This document shows, one piece after another, positions 55,233-64,000 of a stretch of DNA of 64,000 bases. Origin of the DNA: Pseudomicrostroma phylloplanum (taxonomy: Eukaryota > Basidiomycota > Exobasidiomycetes > Microstromatales); NCBI GenBank assembly GCA_039545275.1, contig BCHS01000001.1, forward strand, positions 503,579 through 567,578, given 5' to 3'. The position numbers and the translations under genes were made by a program. How positions within the stretch are numbered: the first letter of the stretch is position 1; the number at the start of each line of letters is the position of its first letter. The notes under the pieces are model-generated. The model saw only the letters and a program-made list of their open reading frames with translations, was not told the origin of the DNA and searched no databases.

Positions 55233-56765
55233 ATGCAAAGTGGATCGAGCGAGCGTGCACGGTCAAGATCGGCAAACAATTTTTCCATTCGGCCCTGCTT
55301 ACTGCTTACGTTCCGTTGTTCGTTCCTGCTCTCCGCCCGCCCGATGCTGCTTGTCATCATTCCTGAATAAAGAAGAGGTACTCGGATCTGTTTGCTTGGT
55401 TGTCTTGTGTGTTGTGAAAATAGACTGTGCACGCAGAAAGAGAGAGAGAGGAAGAGGGCAGTAGGAGAGTCTCGGCTGGAGGGCTCTGGTACTCCCTTCT
55501 AGGTCCGGGTATTGGCCTGCAGCCGAGCCTTGATTTAATCATGAGACGGTGGACTAGGAGAGACTGCTGAGGTGCTGCGTCTCGCGTAAATGGCCGCGAT
55601 GGTTCATCGCGGGTCTCAGTAGGCGTACGCGGTGAGCTCAGGCAGAGGACGACGAGGCAGAGGAAGGCTTGGTGGCGTCAGGGGGTTGTGCAGTCGCAGA
55701 GGCAAACAAGCGGGTGCCGTCGAGTGTGTATTCCGCTGTCTGCAGCGGATTCCTCTGCCCAGGCATGGGAGCAGAGGAGAGCAGTGGCAATCTCAGACGC
55801 AAGCACCCGGCGCATGCAGCCACACTCCCAAATTCGGCACCGTCGCATTGGGAGGCGCACAAGGACAGGCAAGCACACAAAGGGGGGCAACACGCAGGCC
55901 TGGTGGCGCAGACGAGGGGAAGCGAGGCCACCAGCCATTGGCACCTTTACGCTGCGCGTCTGCCTGGCTGTCTGCCATTGTCTGCTTCTCCCGCCTGGGC
56001 TCCGACGATTGGCTGCCCTTCCCTGTTCACCAGAGGGGAGGCGCGCCAAAGTGAGACACGCCGCGCTTGGCTCTTGTCTGCCGGTGAGGAACAGCAGCGG
56101 CCTTTGCCCTGCCCCCCTGTGCCCTGCCTGCCCGCCCGCACGCACGCCCGCCTACGCTGACCACCACCAACCACCACCAGTCACCACACGCCTCACCCAT
56201 CCCGTGGCTCCGCGTCTTACTCTCCTCCTCTACCACCGTCTTGGTCCTGTGCCAAACCCGCAATCCTCGTCCTCACCTCCTTTCCTCGTCGTCGTCATCG
56301 TCATCCTCAACACCATCACCACCGGTACAGCGCATCTCTGCACGCACACAAGGCACCCTTGCGCACCCATCCACCGCCCTTTCTTCGCCCTGACCCTTGC
56401 GAAGAAACAAAGCTTCACCACTCGGCGTGTCCATCCCTACTACTCGATCCATCCGCTTCCTTCGTGGCCAAGTCCTCTAAGTTCTGGTTCAAACCTTCTC
56501 ACGCCACCCGAGGCTTTCGCTTTCTGGATCCTCATCAGCTCGTTTCCTTCCGAGCCGTCAAAGTCTAATAGGCGTCTTGCCGCATCGCCGTGCCGCCTTC
56601 TGGTTACACAGTCCCACCACTCCTCTCGAGGTCAGGTTTAGCCAGACACATTGGCTAGCATCTGAAGCTCGTGTCTCACCGACGAGAATTCATCGGTGGA
56701 TCGATCAGGTTTTCTGATCACACACAAAACCACACACACTTCTCTCACTCCATCGCTCGTACGCA

Positions 56766-58693
56766 ATGGTCATGATCACATCCTCCCTTGCGGCCTTGGC
56801 GGGCAGTGCGCTCGTGCTCCTTGCCACGGGTCCATCGCAGGTGCAGGCACAGGGCACATCGTGCCTGTCACTCAACTCGTCTTCGATGTGTCCATCCTTT
56901 GCCGGCCAATGTGAGTTGCAAGAAAGCGGAACGGTAGCGGCAGCGTCCCGCTCTTCTTCACCGCCGACGGAACTTCCTAGCAACATCAATTACTGACCAC
57001 TGATCCTTCCCTCGATCGTGCCCTCGCTTCCTCAGACGTCGACCCCACTGGACTCGCCGCGGCATATCCCTTCTTTGCGGATGTGACAGACGTGGCATCC
57101 TTCGACACACAGTTTGCCAACTACTACACCGAGTACGAGCAGTTCCGTCAGACACAGCTCCACTCTGGTCTGCAGTGTAACCAGTCGGGCTTCCTCAATG
57201 CCACCCTCCAATGGTCGCAGACTGTCCTTTGCGGCATCTTCACTGCCACCAGCGACAATCTGGGATGCACACCCGACAACAACGGTGCAATGACAAAGGT
57301 GTGCCAGTCTACCTGCACACAATACTCAGAGTCAGAGTATGCCTTTGTAGCCAACACCAGCTACTGCACACCCACTGCAGAGCTCACCGACCAGGCTTGG
57401 GCTACCACTCGAAACAATACGCTCACCAATGACTACACGAGCTGTACCGATTGGACTTCCATCTACACTGCCAACGACACCGCCTGTGTTTCCGGAGTCA
57501 GCAATGAGGGCAACTGTGGATTTGGCAGAGGACCCAATGCACAGCTCTGTGGCTACTGTGACATCTCTTCCAAGACCAGTGTTCCTTCCTGCTGTTATGA
57601 AGACAAGACGGACCTGTCGGGCTGTGCTGCTTTCGGCTACCCCGGCGCCACCGTCGTAAGGCCTACATTCTCTGTCCCTGCTGGTGCCACCTCGCAAAGT
57701 GGTGCCACCGCAGGCACATCATCGTCGGGCAGTGGCCTCAGCAAAGGTGCCTTGGCTGGAATCATCATTGGATCCATCATTGGTGGTCTGCTTCTGCTCG
57801 CTCTTCTCGGCCTCCTCATCTACTGCTGCTGCTGTGGTGGCAGGCGCAAGAACAAGCAGCGAGAGCCCGAATCAGAGGCCGTCGCTGCTGCTGGCCCACG
57901 AGCTGCCTCTTCTTCATCGCCATCAGAGAAGCCTTACCACCATTCGCAAGACTCGGCAAGGTCCAGGAATCTATCGCAGGACAAGAGCGGTCTCGCCGCC
58001 GGTGCTCTTGGAGGTGCTGCTCTTGGCGCAGCTGCTGCTAGTGGCAAGCACTCGCCTACACAAGATCCCAGCCAACCTGGTACAGGTTCCGACTCGCGAC
58101 CCCTCTCCACAGCCACCTCGGGCACAGACGGTCGTGGTGCAACAGTCTCCTCGGTGCGCTGCCAATACACCGGTCAGGACATTGCACCGGGCGATACAGT
58201 GGTTGCCATCTACCCATACTCGGCCGGTCTCTCTGACGAGCTGGACCTAACACCAGAGTCGCGAGAGGAGCTGAGCGTAGTGAGGATATACGATGACGGC
58301 TGGTGTCTGCTCAGGACACCGAGTGGAAAAGAGGGAGCCGCACCGCTCGTTTGCTGTCAGAGTAGCAAGGGTGAACTGCCCGCACACATGCGACACGGCA
58401 GCAGTGGCGCCTTTGACTCTAGCGGAGGCACCACCAGCGGCAACACGGATGATGAGACGTCGGGCAGTCGCAGCGGAGGACTGGGGATGCGCGCACCACC
58501 GAACCTCTCGAGTAGCAACACCGATGGGTACCAGACCGCTGGAGGCTACACCAGCGGCGGTGGGTACCAGACGGCCGGAGGAGGATACGGCGGCGGTACA
58601 ACCAGTGGAGCCGAGGGCGGCATGGCCTCCAGCGCAGGAGGAGCAGTCACCGCCGACGAGTACGGGTTCACGAGCGATGCTGCCAGCCGCTGA
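56766..58693 (+). CDS. type I membrane protein with Cys-rich ectodomain and cytoplasmic SH3 domain
   Basis: Exons 56766-56910 and 57036-58693 (600 residues). Residues 1-29 form a signal peptide ending QVQAQ. The extracellular part (about 30-260) has many Cys and several N-x-S/T sites. The splice joins CPSFAGQ to YVDPTGLAAAYPFF. A Ser/Thr/Gly stalk leads to one membrane helix (about 286-312, LAGIIIGSIIGGLLLLALLG), followed by CCCC and a basic GGRRKNK stop-transfer. A cytosolic SH3 domain lies at about 435-500 (VVAIYPYSAGLSDELDLTP, DDGWCLLRTPSGKEGAAP). The Gly/Ser/Tyr-rich tail has GGYTSGGGYQTAGGG repeats. The layout resembles fungal Fus1-like SH3 membrane proteins that act in polarity and cell fusion. 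Orthology to Fus1 is not claimed. Confidence 0.8.
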
Positions 58694-59132
58694 GCAAGCG
58701 TGCGCGCGTACTCTAGCCTGCGTCGTTTCCCCCCTGCTACTCTTCTCGTCACGGATCCCCTCTTGCCGTTGTACTTGTACTACCTACCGTTCCCCGCTCG
58801 CCCTACGTCTATCATCACCCGTTTAGCACGGACGCTCTCGCACCACGTCGCCCCTACTCCTCACGACATCCATGCGCCATCCTCCTCCTCGAGGCGAGGC
58901 GAGGCGAGGCGAGAAGAGGCGACCGTGCAAAACGAACCACATGGACTCTTTCCTCTTCCACTACCAATCACTCCAGTCTACTCCATCCTTGTACTCGTCT
59001 TTGGCCTTGAGAACGTTCTTACTCGATCTCGTCTCCAGATGTTTATTTTATGTAGTTGTTTTTCCACTCGTACACGTTTACTGGTCTGTCCGTCTGCTGG
59101 TCTGCTTCTCCCTTTCCTCCGAGCACTCCCCT
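58694..59132. other. convergent intergenic region with a GAGGC pentamer repeat
   Basis: Gap of 439 bases between two 3' ends. It contains four exact GAGGC units at 58891-58910 followed by GAGAAGAGGC. No gene or RNA recognised. Confidence 0.5.
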
Positions 59133-60279
59133 TCAGACCGCCGTTTTCTTGATGAACTCGTACATCTCGGTCATCTCCTCGTTTGGGTCCTCATCGTACG
59201 AATGGTCCTTGCCCTCTTCGACGATGAATTTCACGGGGAGGTCGCGGCTGCGCAGCGCGCTGACGACTGCTTCGGCTTGCGAAAAGGGGACTTTGCTGTC
59301 GGCGCTGTAGGATGGAGGGATCAGAAAGGAGAGAGGACGAAAGATGTAGTGAGCTGTCAGATTCCAGAATTCAGGTGGAGTGCGAGCGACTCACGTTCCA
59401 TGGATAATGAGCATCGGCGGCATGCTTACTTCCCCCTCCCTCACTCCCCTCGCAATCGCCACGTCCTCCCCTTTGAGATCCGTCCCACTGAGGAGCAGTT
59501 CCTCCAGTAGTGCCTCCTGCACCATATAATGGTAAAAAGCATTCCTTCTACCTCCAGGGGAAGTGGAAGCCAGCTCAGCCGCCTTCGGATCGAGCGTACC
59601 TTCGCCCAGATCACGAGGCCCATCGATCACCCGCCCACCCAGGTAGGAGAGGGGCCGCTGTTTTGTCCTCCAGAAGGGCTGGGTGATATCGCTAATGGGG
59701 TAGATGGGAATCGTCCCTCGCACTTTCTCTTTGCCGCCTGAGACGGGAGGGATGCCCATCTCCTCGAAGGCTAGCCCGGAGGAGACGAGCATCGCGAGCC
59801 ACCCGCCCGCGCTGGACCCGCTGAGGAAGGTCCTGCTCGTGTCCACCCTCCCGCCCGTCAGCTCGTGGAAAGCAGGTGAGAGGACGAAAGCGAGCGCATC
59901 GCGACAGTCGGCCACGATTTCGGGTAGCCGAGTCTGGGGAGCTAGACGATAGTCGGCAGAGAGGAGTGTGAGGCCGTGTCGTGACGGGGCGGCGAGGAGG
60001 TGTGGAGGGAGGGAGGCACGACTACCTTGCAGGAGGCCGCCACCGTGCCACTGTCAGGAGCCGCGGGGAGGATGTGGGTAGAGAAATACATCAGCTGCGG
60101 ATATGCGGTGAGGCTCTTGTATGTGACAATGGAGTCCTGCTCACCCAGATCAACAGTGGCGAGGGCCGCTCCTTGGTTGCAGAAGGGGCGAGGTACACGT
60201 CGAATGCGATCTGCACGCCATTGACCTCTTTAAAGACGTGCGTCAAGGGTTGAGTAGTTCCCGTCTGAGTAGATGCCAT
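59133..60279 (-). CDS. alpha/beta-hydrolase fold esterase/lipase
   Basis: Hormone-sensitive-lipase-like (fold-3) hydrolase, 320 residues, exons 60145-60279, 59395-60050, 59133-59304. Splicing 1 joins PLLIW to WHGGGLLQGSRASL, creating the HGGG oxyanion motif. The nucleophile elbow is FLSGSSAGGWLAM. LLSADYRLAPQTRLPEIVAD is the usual block before it. Splicing 2 joins LIIHGT to ADSKVPFSQAEAVVSAL, which supplies the catalytic Asp. The His is in GKDHSYDED. There is no signal peptide, so it is probably cytosolic. The substrate is unknown (short-chain esters or a carbamate-type substrate are typical). Divergent from the MFS-like gene, 426 bases apart. Three GT-AG boundaries agree in phase. Confidence 0.87.
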
Positions 60280-60705
60280 CGTGAGGTCTTGGTCGAGTCT
60301 ACTTGCTTCTTTCTACTTGTCTGCTGTTGTTGAGATGACAGGATTGCTGTATGCGACTGCGACGAGAGGGAGTGGTCGGGAGTGGAGGAGGTGGTGTTTG
60401 GATGAGTGGGTGGTCTGTGTGCGTCGGATCACGAGGCCGAGATTTCCGACGGCACGGGCCAAGCCAGGCCAAGGCTGAGCTGCTCAGTGGCGCGGGCCAG
60501 ATGAGGGAAGCATAGACTATCGTCAGCATGTTGCTTCTCAGAGATACGAGGATAACAGGGAAGACATCCTCGACTGAGCTCATCCTCGCCATGTCGCCTA
60601 TATCACCCACATCAGCATGACGCTCGACACTTCACCTCACTCCTAGAGGCACACACAGCATCCTCTTGCTATTGCCGCCGCTGCTGCTGTGCCGCTGTGC
60701 CTGTC
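60280..60705. promoter_or_regulatory. divergent promoter region, esterase/MFS-like transporter
   Basis: Gap of 426 bases between divergent starts. A run of in-frame codons precedes the transporter ATG, but no upstream ATG adds a recognisable segment. No factor site named. Confidence 0.35.
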
Positions 60706-62538
60706 ATGGAACCCCTCAATCAGCCCCGGCCTCTGCCCCTCTGGCCATGTCTCTTGCTCACCGCCCTGGCAACCATCGGAACAGGGCTGCACTCCACCGT
60801 CGCTACCCTCCTCTACCAGAGACTGGCCGCGCAGCACCTCGCTCTTATCGCGCTGCACCCTACCCCGCCCGACGCGACGCTGCCGCCAACTCCTCCTGTA
60901 CCTCCAGGATCGCCTAGGGACGATACGCCCGCACAAGCCCTGGTAGCACACTGGGGCACCGCCCTCTGGGTAACGGTGGCCTGTATCAACACGGTGAGCA
61001 TCACCTTTTACACCCTCAAGGGATCCGTGTGGGGTAGAAAAGCACTCGTGCTCCTCGGACTCGTATCTGCCATGCTCTTCGAGGTCGTCTACTTTCTCGT
61101 CGCAAGAGATTCAGCCCTACGAGGTACCGGCAGCGGCAGCGGCAGCGGAGGGGATGGTCAGCTGCCAGTGCACGACCCCTCTTCGCCTCCTGGGAGCTCC
61201 ATCCTGGGCTTCTCGCCCCACTTTCTGATCCTCTTCATAAGCGATGTGATAGCGGCAGCGCTGGGTAGCTACCAGCTTGTAACCACCGCCAATTTCCTAG
61301 TCCTCTTTGACTTGAGCACCTCCAAGACGCGAGCCCGCAACCTGAATTACTTCATGGCTTCCTTCCTTCTCGGTGGAACGCTTGCGCCGCTCATCGTGGG
61401 TGAAGTCCTTGCGAGACTGGCCGATGCGCTGGGAGAAGGCAGTGGGTGGGACACGCTACAGTTGGCCTTCCTGGCCAGCATTGCCGTCTACGCCTCTGCG
61501 CTCCTGTGCGCCGTTTTCTTCCTCAGCGAGACAATGCAGAAGGCAGAGGCTGAAGCAGAAGCGCACAGAGCCGAAGATGAAGCCTCGCTCTCGGGCGAGC
61601 CAAAGGGGTCCCTCTTCTCTCCTTCGTACTGGGTCAGTCACTTCTCTTCGACCTGGCACCGTCTCTCCCATGTGCTCCTCTACCACCCTCCTTCGCTCGG
61701 CAGCAAGCACCGATATCCCCTCCTGAAGCTCCTCCTAGTTCTCAACCTGGTCGCTGAAGCATTCTCGACGTACCCGTACGTGCAGCTTCTCATCGATTGG
61801 AAGTTCGACTGGGGCGCAAGGGAAAACGGACTCTTCTTTAGCGTACTCTGGGGCTCGAAGCTTCTGGCACTCCTATGCCTGGTGCCTTGGGCGCTGGCTG
61901 CGACGAGGAGAGCACTTGCGCGTAGGCACGAGAGCAGGAGTGGTGAGGAGGAACCGCTCCTCAGCGGTAGAAGGGACAGGACGGCCGGTCCTCGGGACTC
62001 TACGATTTCCATTGCGACAAAGAACGACCCAGCGAAGAGTATCCTGCCGTGGCAGAATCCCGCGCCCTGGATAGGCTTCTTCTCTTTCCTCATCGATGTC
62101 ATGGGTTGGAGCATGATGGCCTTCGGAATCGGCCTCGCTAAGCCCTTCCTAGTGCTATTGGGCACGGCGACTAATTCGCTCGGCGTGGGCGCAGTGCCCT
62201 CTGTGCACAGCTATGCTGTTGAGCTCCTCTCCCACGAGGAGAACGAGGGTGAGGACGATGACGATGGCGGGGAAGAGCCAACGAGACAAGAAGGGGCCGA
62301 GGACGGGGGCAATTCAGCGCCGACGCGGACCCGCACTTCAACGACCTCGCTCGCGACGCAGCGTCGACTGGACAGCTGGATCGCCATCACCTCGCTCAGT
62401 GAAGGCGTCGTGGGCGTGCTGGCTCCGCTGCTCCTGGGGACCATCTACACCAGCTCCCTCCGCACGGCGCCTTGGGCCGTTTGTGCCTGGACTGCTTCGC
62501 AGTGCCTGCTGTGCGTGGCGCTAATTGCTAGTCTATGA
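60706..62538 (+). CDS. MFS-like multi-pass membrane transporter
   Basis: Intronless, 610 residues, about 11-12 hydrophobic segments. The ATG at 60706 opens MEPLNQPRPLPLWPCLLLTA. Segments in order include LWPCLLLTALATIGTGLH, LWVTVACINTVSITFY, a GRKALVLLGLVSAM loop-helix, FLILFISDVIAAALGSYQ, NLNYFMASFLLGGTLAPLIV and LAFLASIAVYASALLCAVFF, then a central Glu/Ala-rich loop of about 90 residues, and four to six more helices to the end. The helix count, central loop and WGRK motif fit the major facilitator superfamily, in the fungal group related to tetracycline/folate-type transporters. The substrate cannot be read from sequence. An acidic low-complexity insert (EDDDDGGEEP) lies before the last helices. 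Confidence 0.75.
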   Translation: MEPLNQPRPLPLWPCLLLTALATIGTGLHSTVATLLYQRLAAQHLALIALHPTPPDATLPPTPPVPPGSPRDDTPAQALVAHWGTALWVTVACINTVSITFYTLKGSVWGRKALVLLGLVSAMLFEVVYFLVARDSALRGTGSGSGSGGDGQLPVHDPSSPPGSSILGFSPHFLILFISDVIAAALGSYQLVTTANFLVLFDLSTSKTRARNLNYFMASFLLGGTLAPLIVGEVLARLADALGEGSGWDTLQLAFLASIAVYASALLCAVFFLSETMQKAEAEAEAHRAEDEASLSGEPKGSLFSPSYWVSHFSSTWHRLSHVLLYHPPSLGSKHRYPLLKLLLVLNLVAEAFSTYPYVQLLIDWKFDWGARENGLFFSVLWGSKLLALLCLVPWALAATRRALARRHESRSGEEEPLLSGRRDRTAGPRDSTISIATKNDPAKSILPWQNPAPWIGFFSFLIDVMGWSMMAFGIGLAKPFLVLLGTATNSLGVGAVPSVHSYAVELLSHEENEGEDDDDGGEEPTRQEGAEDGGNSAPTRTRTSTTSLATQRRLDSWIAITSLSEGVVGVLAPLLLGTIYTSSLRTAPWAVCAWTASQCLLCVALIASL

Positions 62539-62776
62539 TGACAAGGGCGGTTGGGAGGAGCGACGTACCTACCTAGGTGGGCTGCAGAGATACGGAGCGG
62601 CATTGCTGCATTTGACGACGCAGTGAGGCGTCGACCAGATGGAGTGGGTATACTGCTCAACGTTGACAGAGGAGCAAGAGCGAGCCAGCATGTACACTAG
62701 TCGATCAACCTCATAAATAATCACATTCCCTATCCCTTGGCCGCCCTTGGACTCGTCTGGGCACAGTTGCCTGCCC

Positions 62777-64000
62777 TTATTCCTTCTTTCCATCTTCAAA
62801 GGACTCGAGGAGGTCGGCAATCTGTCCGTCGAAGAAGGCAGCGTCCTCTTCGTAGTCTCCCTTGCCGGCAAAGTGGCCCCAGATGCTCTCGCATACGATC
62901 ATCCGGGCCTTGGGACCCATGATGCGGGCTTCGATCTGAGTGTCTTCCGGTGGGAAGTAGAGCTTGGGTAATGTGAGGGAGAAGAAGAAGGTATTGAATC
63001 AGCTCTTGTCTTGTCAAGCGGTGGTGAGGGAGACTCATGATGGGCGATCGGTCTGTCACTCACATCGTGTCTACATGGCATCAGGATACACTGCGCCTTG
63101 ATCCCCTGCAAGGCCCTCTCAAAGGCCTGGTCGTCCTCGGGGATAGGTTCAAACTCGAGCTGTCCCCTCAAGCCCATCCTGCCGCCCTTCTGCACAGGCA
63201 CGTCCAGTTTACTCTCCCCAGCATACAAGGGCTGTGCGCCAACATCGGCGTGCAGCCAGGTCCAGGCGAGGTAGAGCATATCGTTAGCGTCGCGCGAGCA
63301 GGTCCAGCCTTCCCAGAACTTGGTCAGGTGCTCCTGAAGCGTCTTGTGCCCGTAGTGCGAGGTGTAGATTTGCTGGCGGTACCAGGTCTGGGACATACCC
63401 CAGCCGGCGTACACATGTCCTACACCTTTGAGGCCGGCGAGGGGCTGGGAGGTGTAGGCGCCGCCGGCGAAGGTTTGGTCTGCCCTGAGGGGACTGGAAG
63501 AGTGCAAGACAGAAACTCACGAAGGTTGAGCAAACAGACTAACACGAAGAGCGCCTTCCTTCTCCCGCCTTCCTTATGCTTACGCTGTGAAGCCGTCAAT
63601 AAAGATCTGATTGTGGAAACTCGTCCTGTGATGAGGTGAAAGGGCCAAGGTGGTGGTGGTTCAGCACTGGCCTTTCTGTTCCAAAGAACGGGAACCGTGC
63701 TTACCTTGCCGACCCACAGAACGGCGCGATGGTTTCACCATGTCGGGATATTGAGTGGCCCATTGATAGGACTGTGCGGCTCCCATAGACCCTGGTATGT
63801 AGTGCGACAAGCAAGAGATGCAAAAAGGATGAAGCGCCACCCTCGCCTCGCTCTCACGGCATGCTGGCCTGCACCTCTTTCCTCTCCGCTACTTACATCC
63901 GGTCACCATCCGCAACTTGTGGACCCCCAGCCCTTCGGTGAGCAGCTGGTGCTGCGCCCGTACATTGTCGTAGACCGTGGCAGGTGGGAGGTTCTGCCGG
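62777..64000 (-). CDS. homoserine O-acetyltransferase-like alpha/beta hydrolase, 5' truncated, one-base frameshift
   Basis: The 5' end lies beyond the window. Exons in reading order: 63897-64000 (partial), 63705-63791, 63584-63625, 63064-63493, 62777-62962. Encoded blocks are NLPPATVYDNVRAQHQLL, VTGWSMGAAQSYQWATQYPD (nucleophile elbow), APFCGSARTSFHNQIFIDG, ADQTFAGGAY, WGMSQTWYRQQIY, FWEGWTCSRDANDMLYLAW, LMPCRHD-LYFPPEDTQIEA (catalytic Asp region) and CESIWGHFAG (catalytic His). This is the Met2-like acyltransferase/hydrolase group, though not necessarily Met2 itself. In the 63705-63791 exon the frame shifts between YPDMV and TIAPFCGSA. The exon length (87) is one base short of what both flanking introns require, so there is a deletion or a sequencing error near 63735. 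Annotated as a gene with a lesion. Confidence 0.75.

Larger units (their letters stand above)
54436..56765. other. 2.3-kb gene-poor intergenic stretch with short repeats
   Basis: No convincing protein gene. Contents by eye: GGGTCTCAGT repeats (54851-55036, again at 55611), a TCCCGA-type hexamer run (54891-54926), a 15-base palindrome (54926-54940), a hairpin (55212-55232), and a CA/CT-rich segment 56100-56700 that is probably the promoter and leader of the SH3 membrane protein gene. A 317-codon open frame at 55688-56641 has low-complexity composition and is not annotated. Confidence 0.5.

Noticed and set aside
55688..56641. 317-codon plus-strand open frame upstream of the SH3 membrane protein gene
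   Set aside because: The composition is Arg/His/Pro/Ser-rich with no domain, it overlaps long frames on the other strand, and it sits in what is probably promoter and leader sequence.
1..64000. CRISPR arrays, transposase or reverse-transcriptase genes, rRNA
   Set aside because: None seen on either strand. The genome is a fungal nucleus and the repeats found are short and local.

Overview
The window is nuclear DNA of a filamentous or yeast-like fungus, most likely a basidiomycete. Genes are dense on both strands, intergenic gaps are mostly 0.2-1 kb, and most genes carry 1-6 short introns (51-105 nt) that start GTGAGT, GTAAGT or GTACGT. The sequence looks GC-rich, with long Ser/Ala/Pro/Gly low-complexity insertions. 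A single-adenylation-domain siderophore-type NRPS of the kind known from mushroom-forming species points to Basidiomycota. Gene style recalls Ustilaginomycotina (smut relatives), but the exact placement is a guess. Three N bases near 33.57 kb show that this is draft sequence.

Layout. 0-10 kb: a 5'-truncated lysine methyltransferase-like gene, an ANCHR-like zinc-finger protein, the mRNA-capping triphosphatase CET1, tRNA pseudouridine synthase PUS4, the CHY zinc-finger protein HOT13 and the alpha subunit of the mitochondrial processing peptidase. 10-19 kb: TFIID subunit TAF2 carrying three C-terminal bromodomains, then kexin (KEX2). 19.8-29.4 kb: an accessory island of three full-length paralogous F-box proteins (one plus, two minus) and a truncated fourth copy, with duplicated flanks. 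29.6-40.4 kb: a small protein with histidines at every seventh residue, a probable tail-anchored membrane protein of unknown role, peroxisomal enoyl-CoA isomerase (ends SKL), the TRAP-alpha/Irc22 ER protein, proteasome alpha-6 and a CreC/WDR20-type WD40 protein. 40.6-54.4 kb: a 2722-residue NRPS with layout A-T-C-T-C-T-C, divergent across 1.16 kb from a full-length ABCC transporter, which is a plausible siderophore synthesis and transport pair. 54.4-56.8 kb: a long gene-poor stretch with short repeats. 56.8-64 kb: a type I membrane protein with a cytoplasmic SH3 domain, an alpha/beta-hydrolase esterase, an MFS-like transporter and a homoserine-acetyltransferase-like hydrolase that runs off the window and carries an apparent one-base frameshift.

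Most genes are single-copy housekeeping genes with no operon logic. The functional groupings I would defend are the NRPS/ABCC pair and the F-box duplication island. Exon boundaries were chosen by eye from GT/AG sites, frame continuity and agreement with paralogs or family motifs. No RNA gene, transposon ORF or CRISPR array was recognised.
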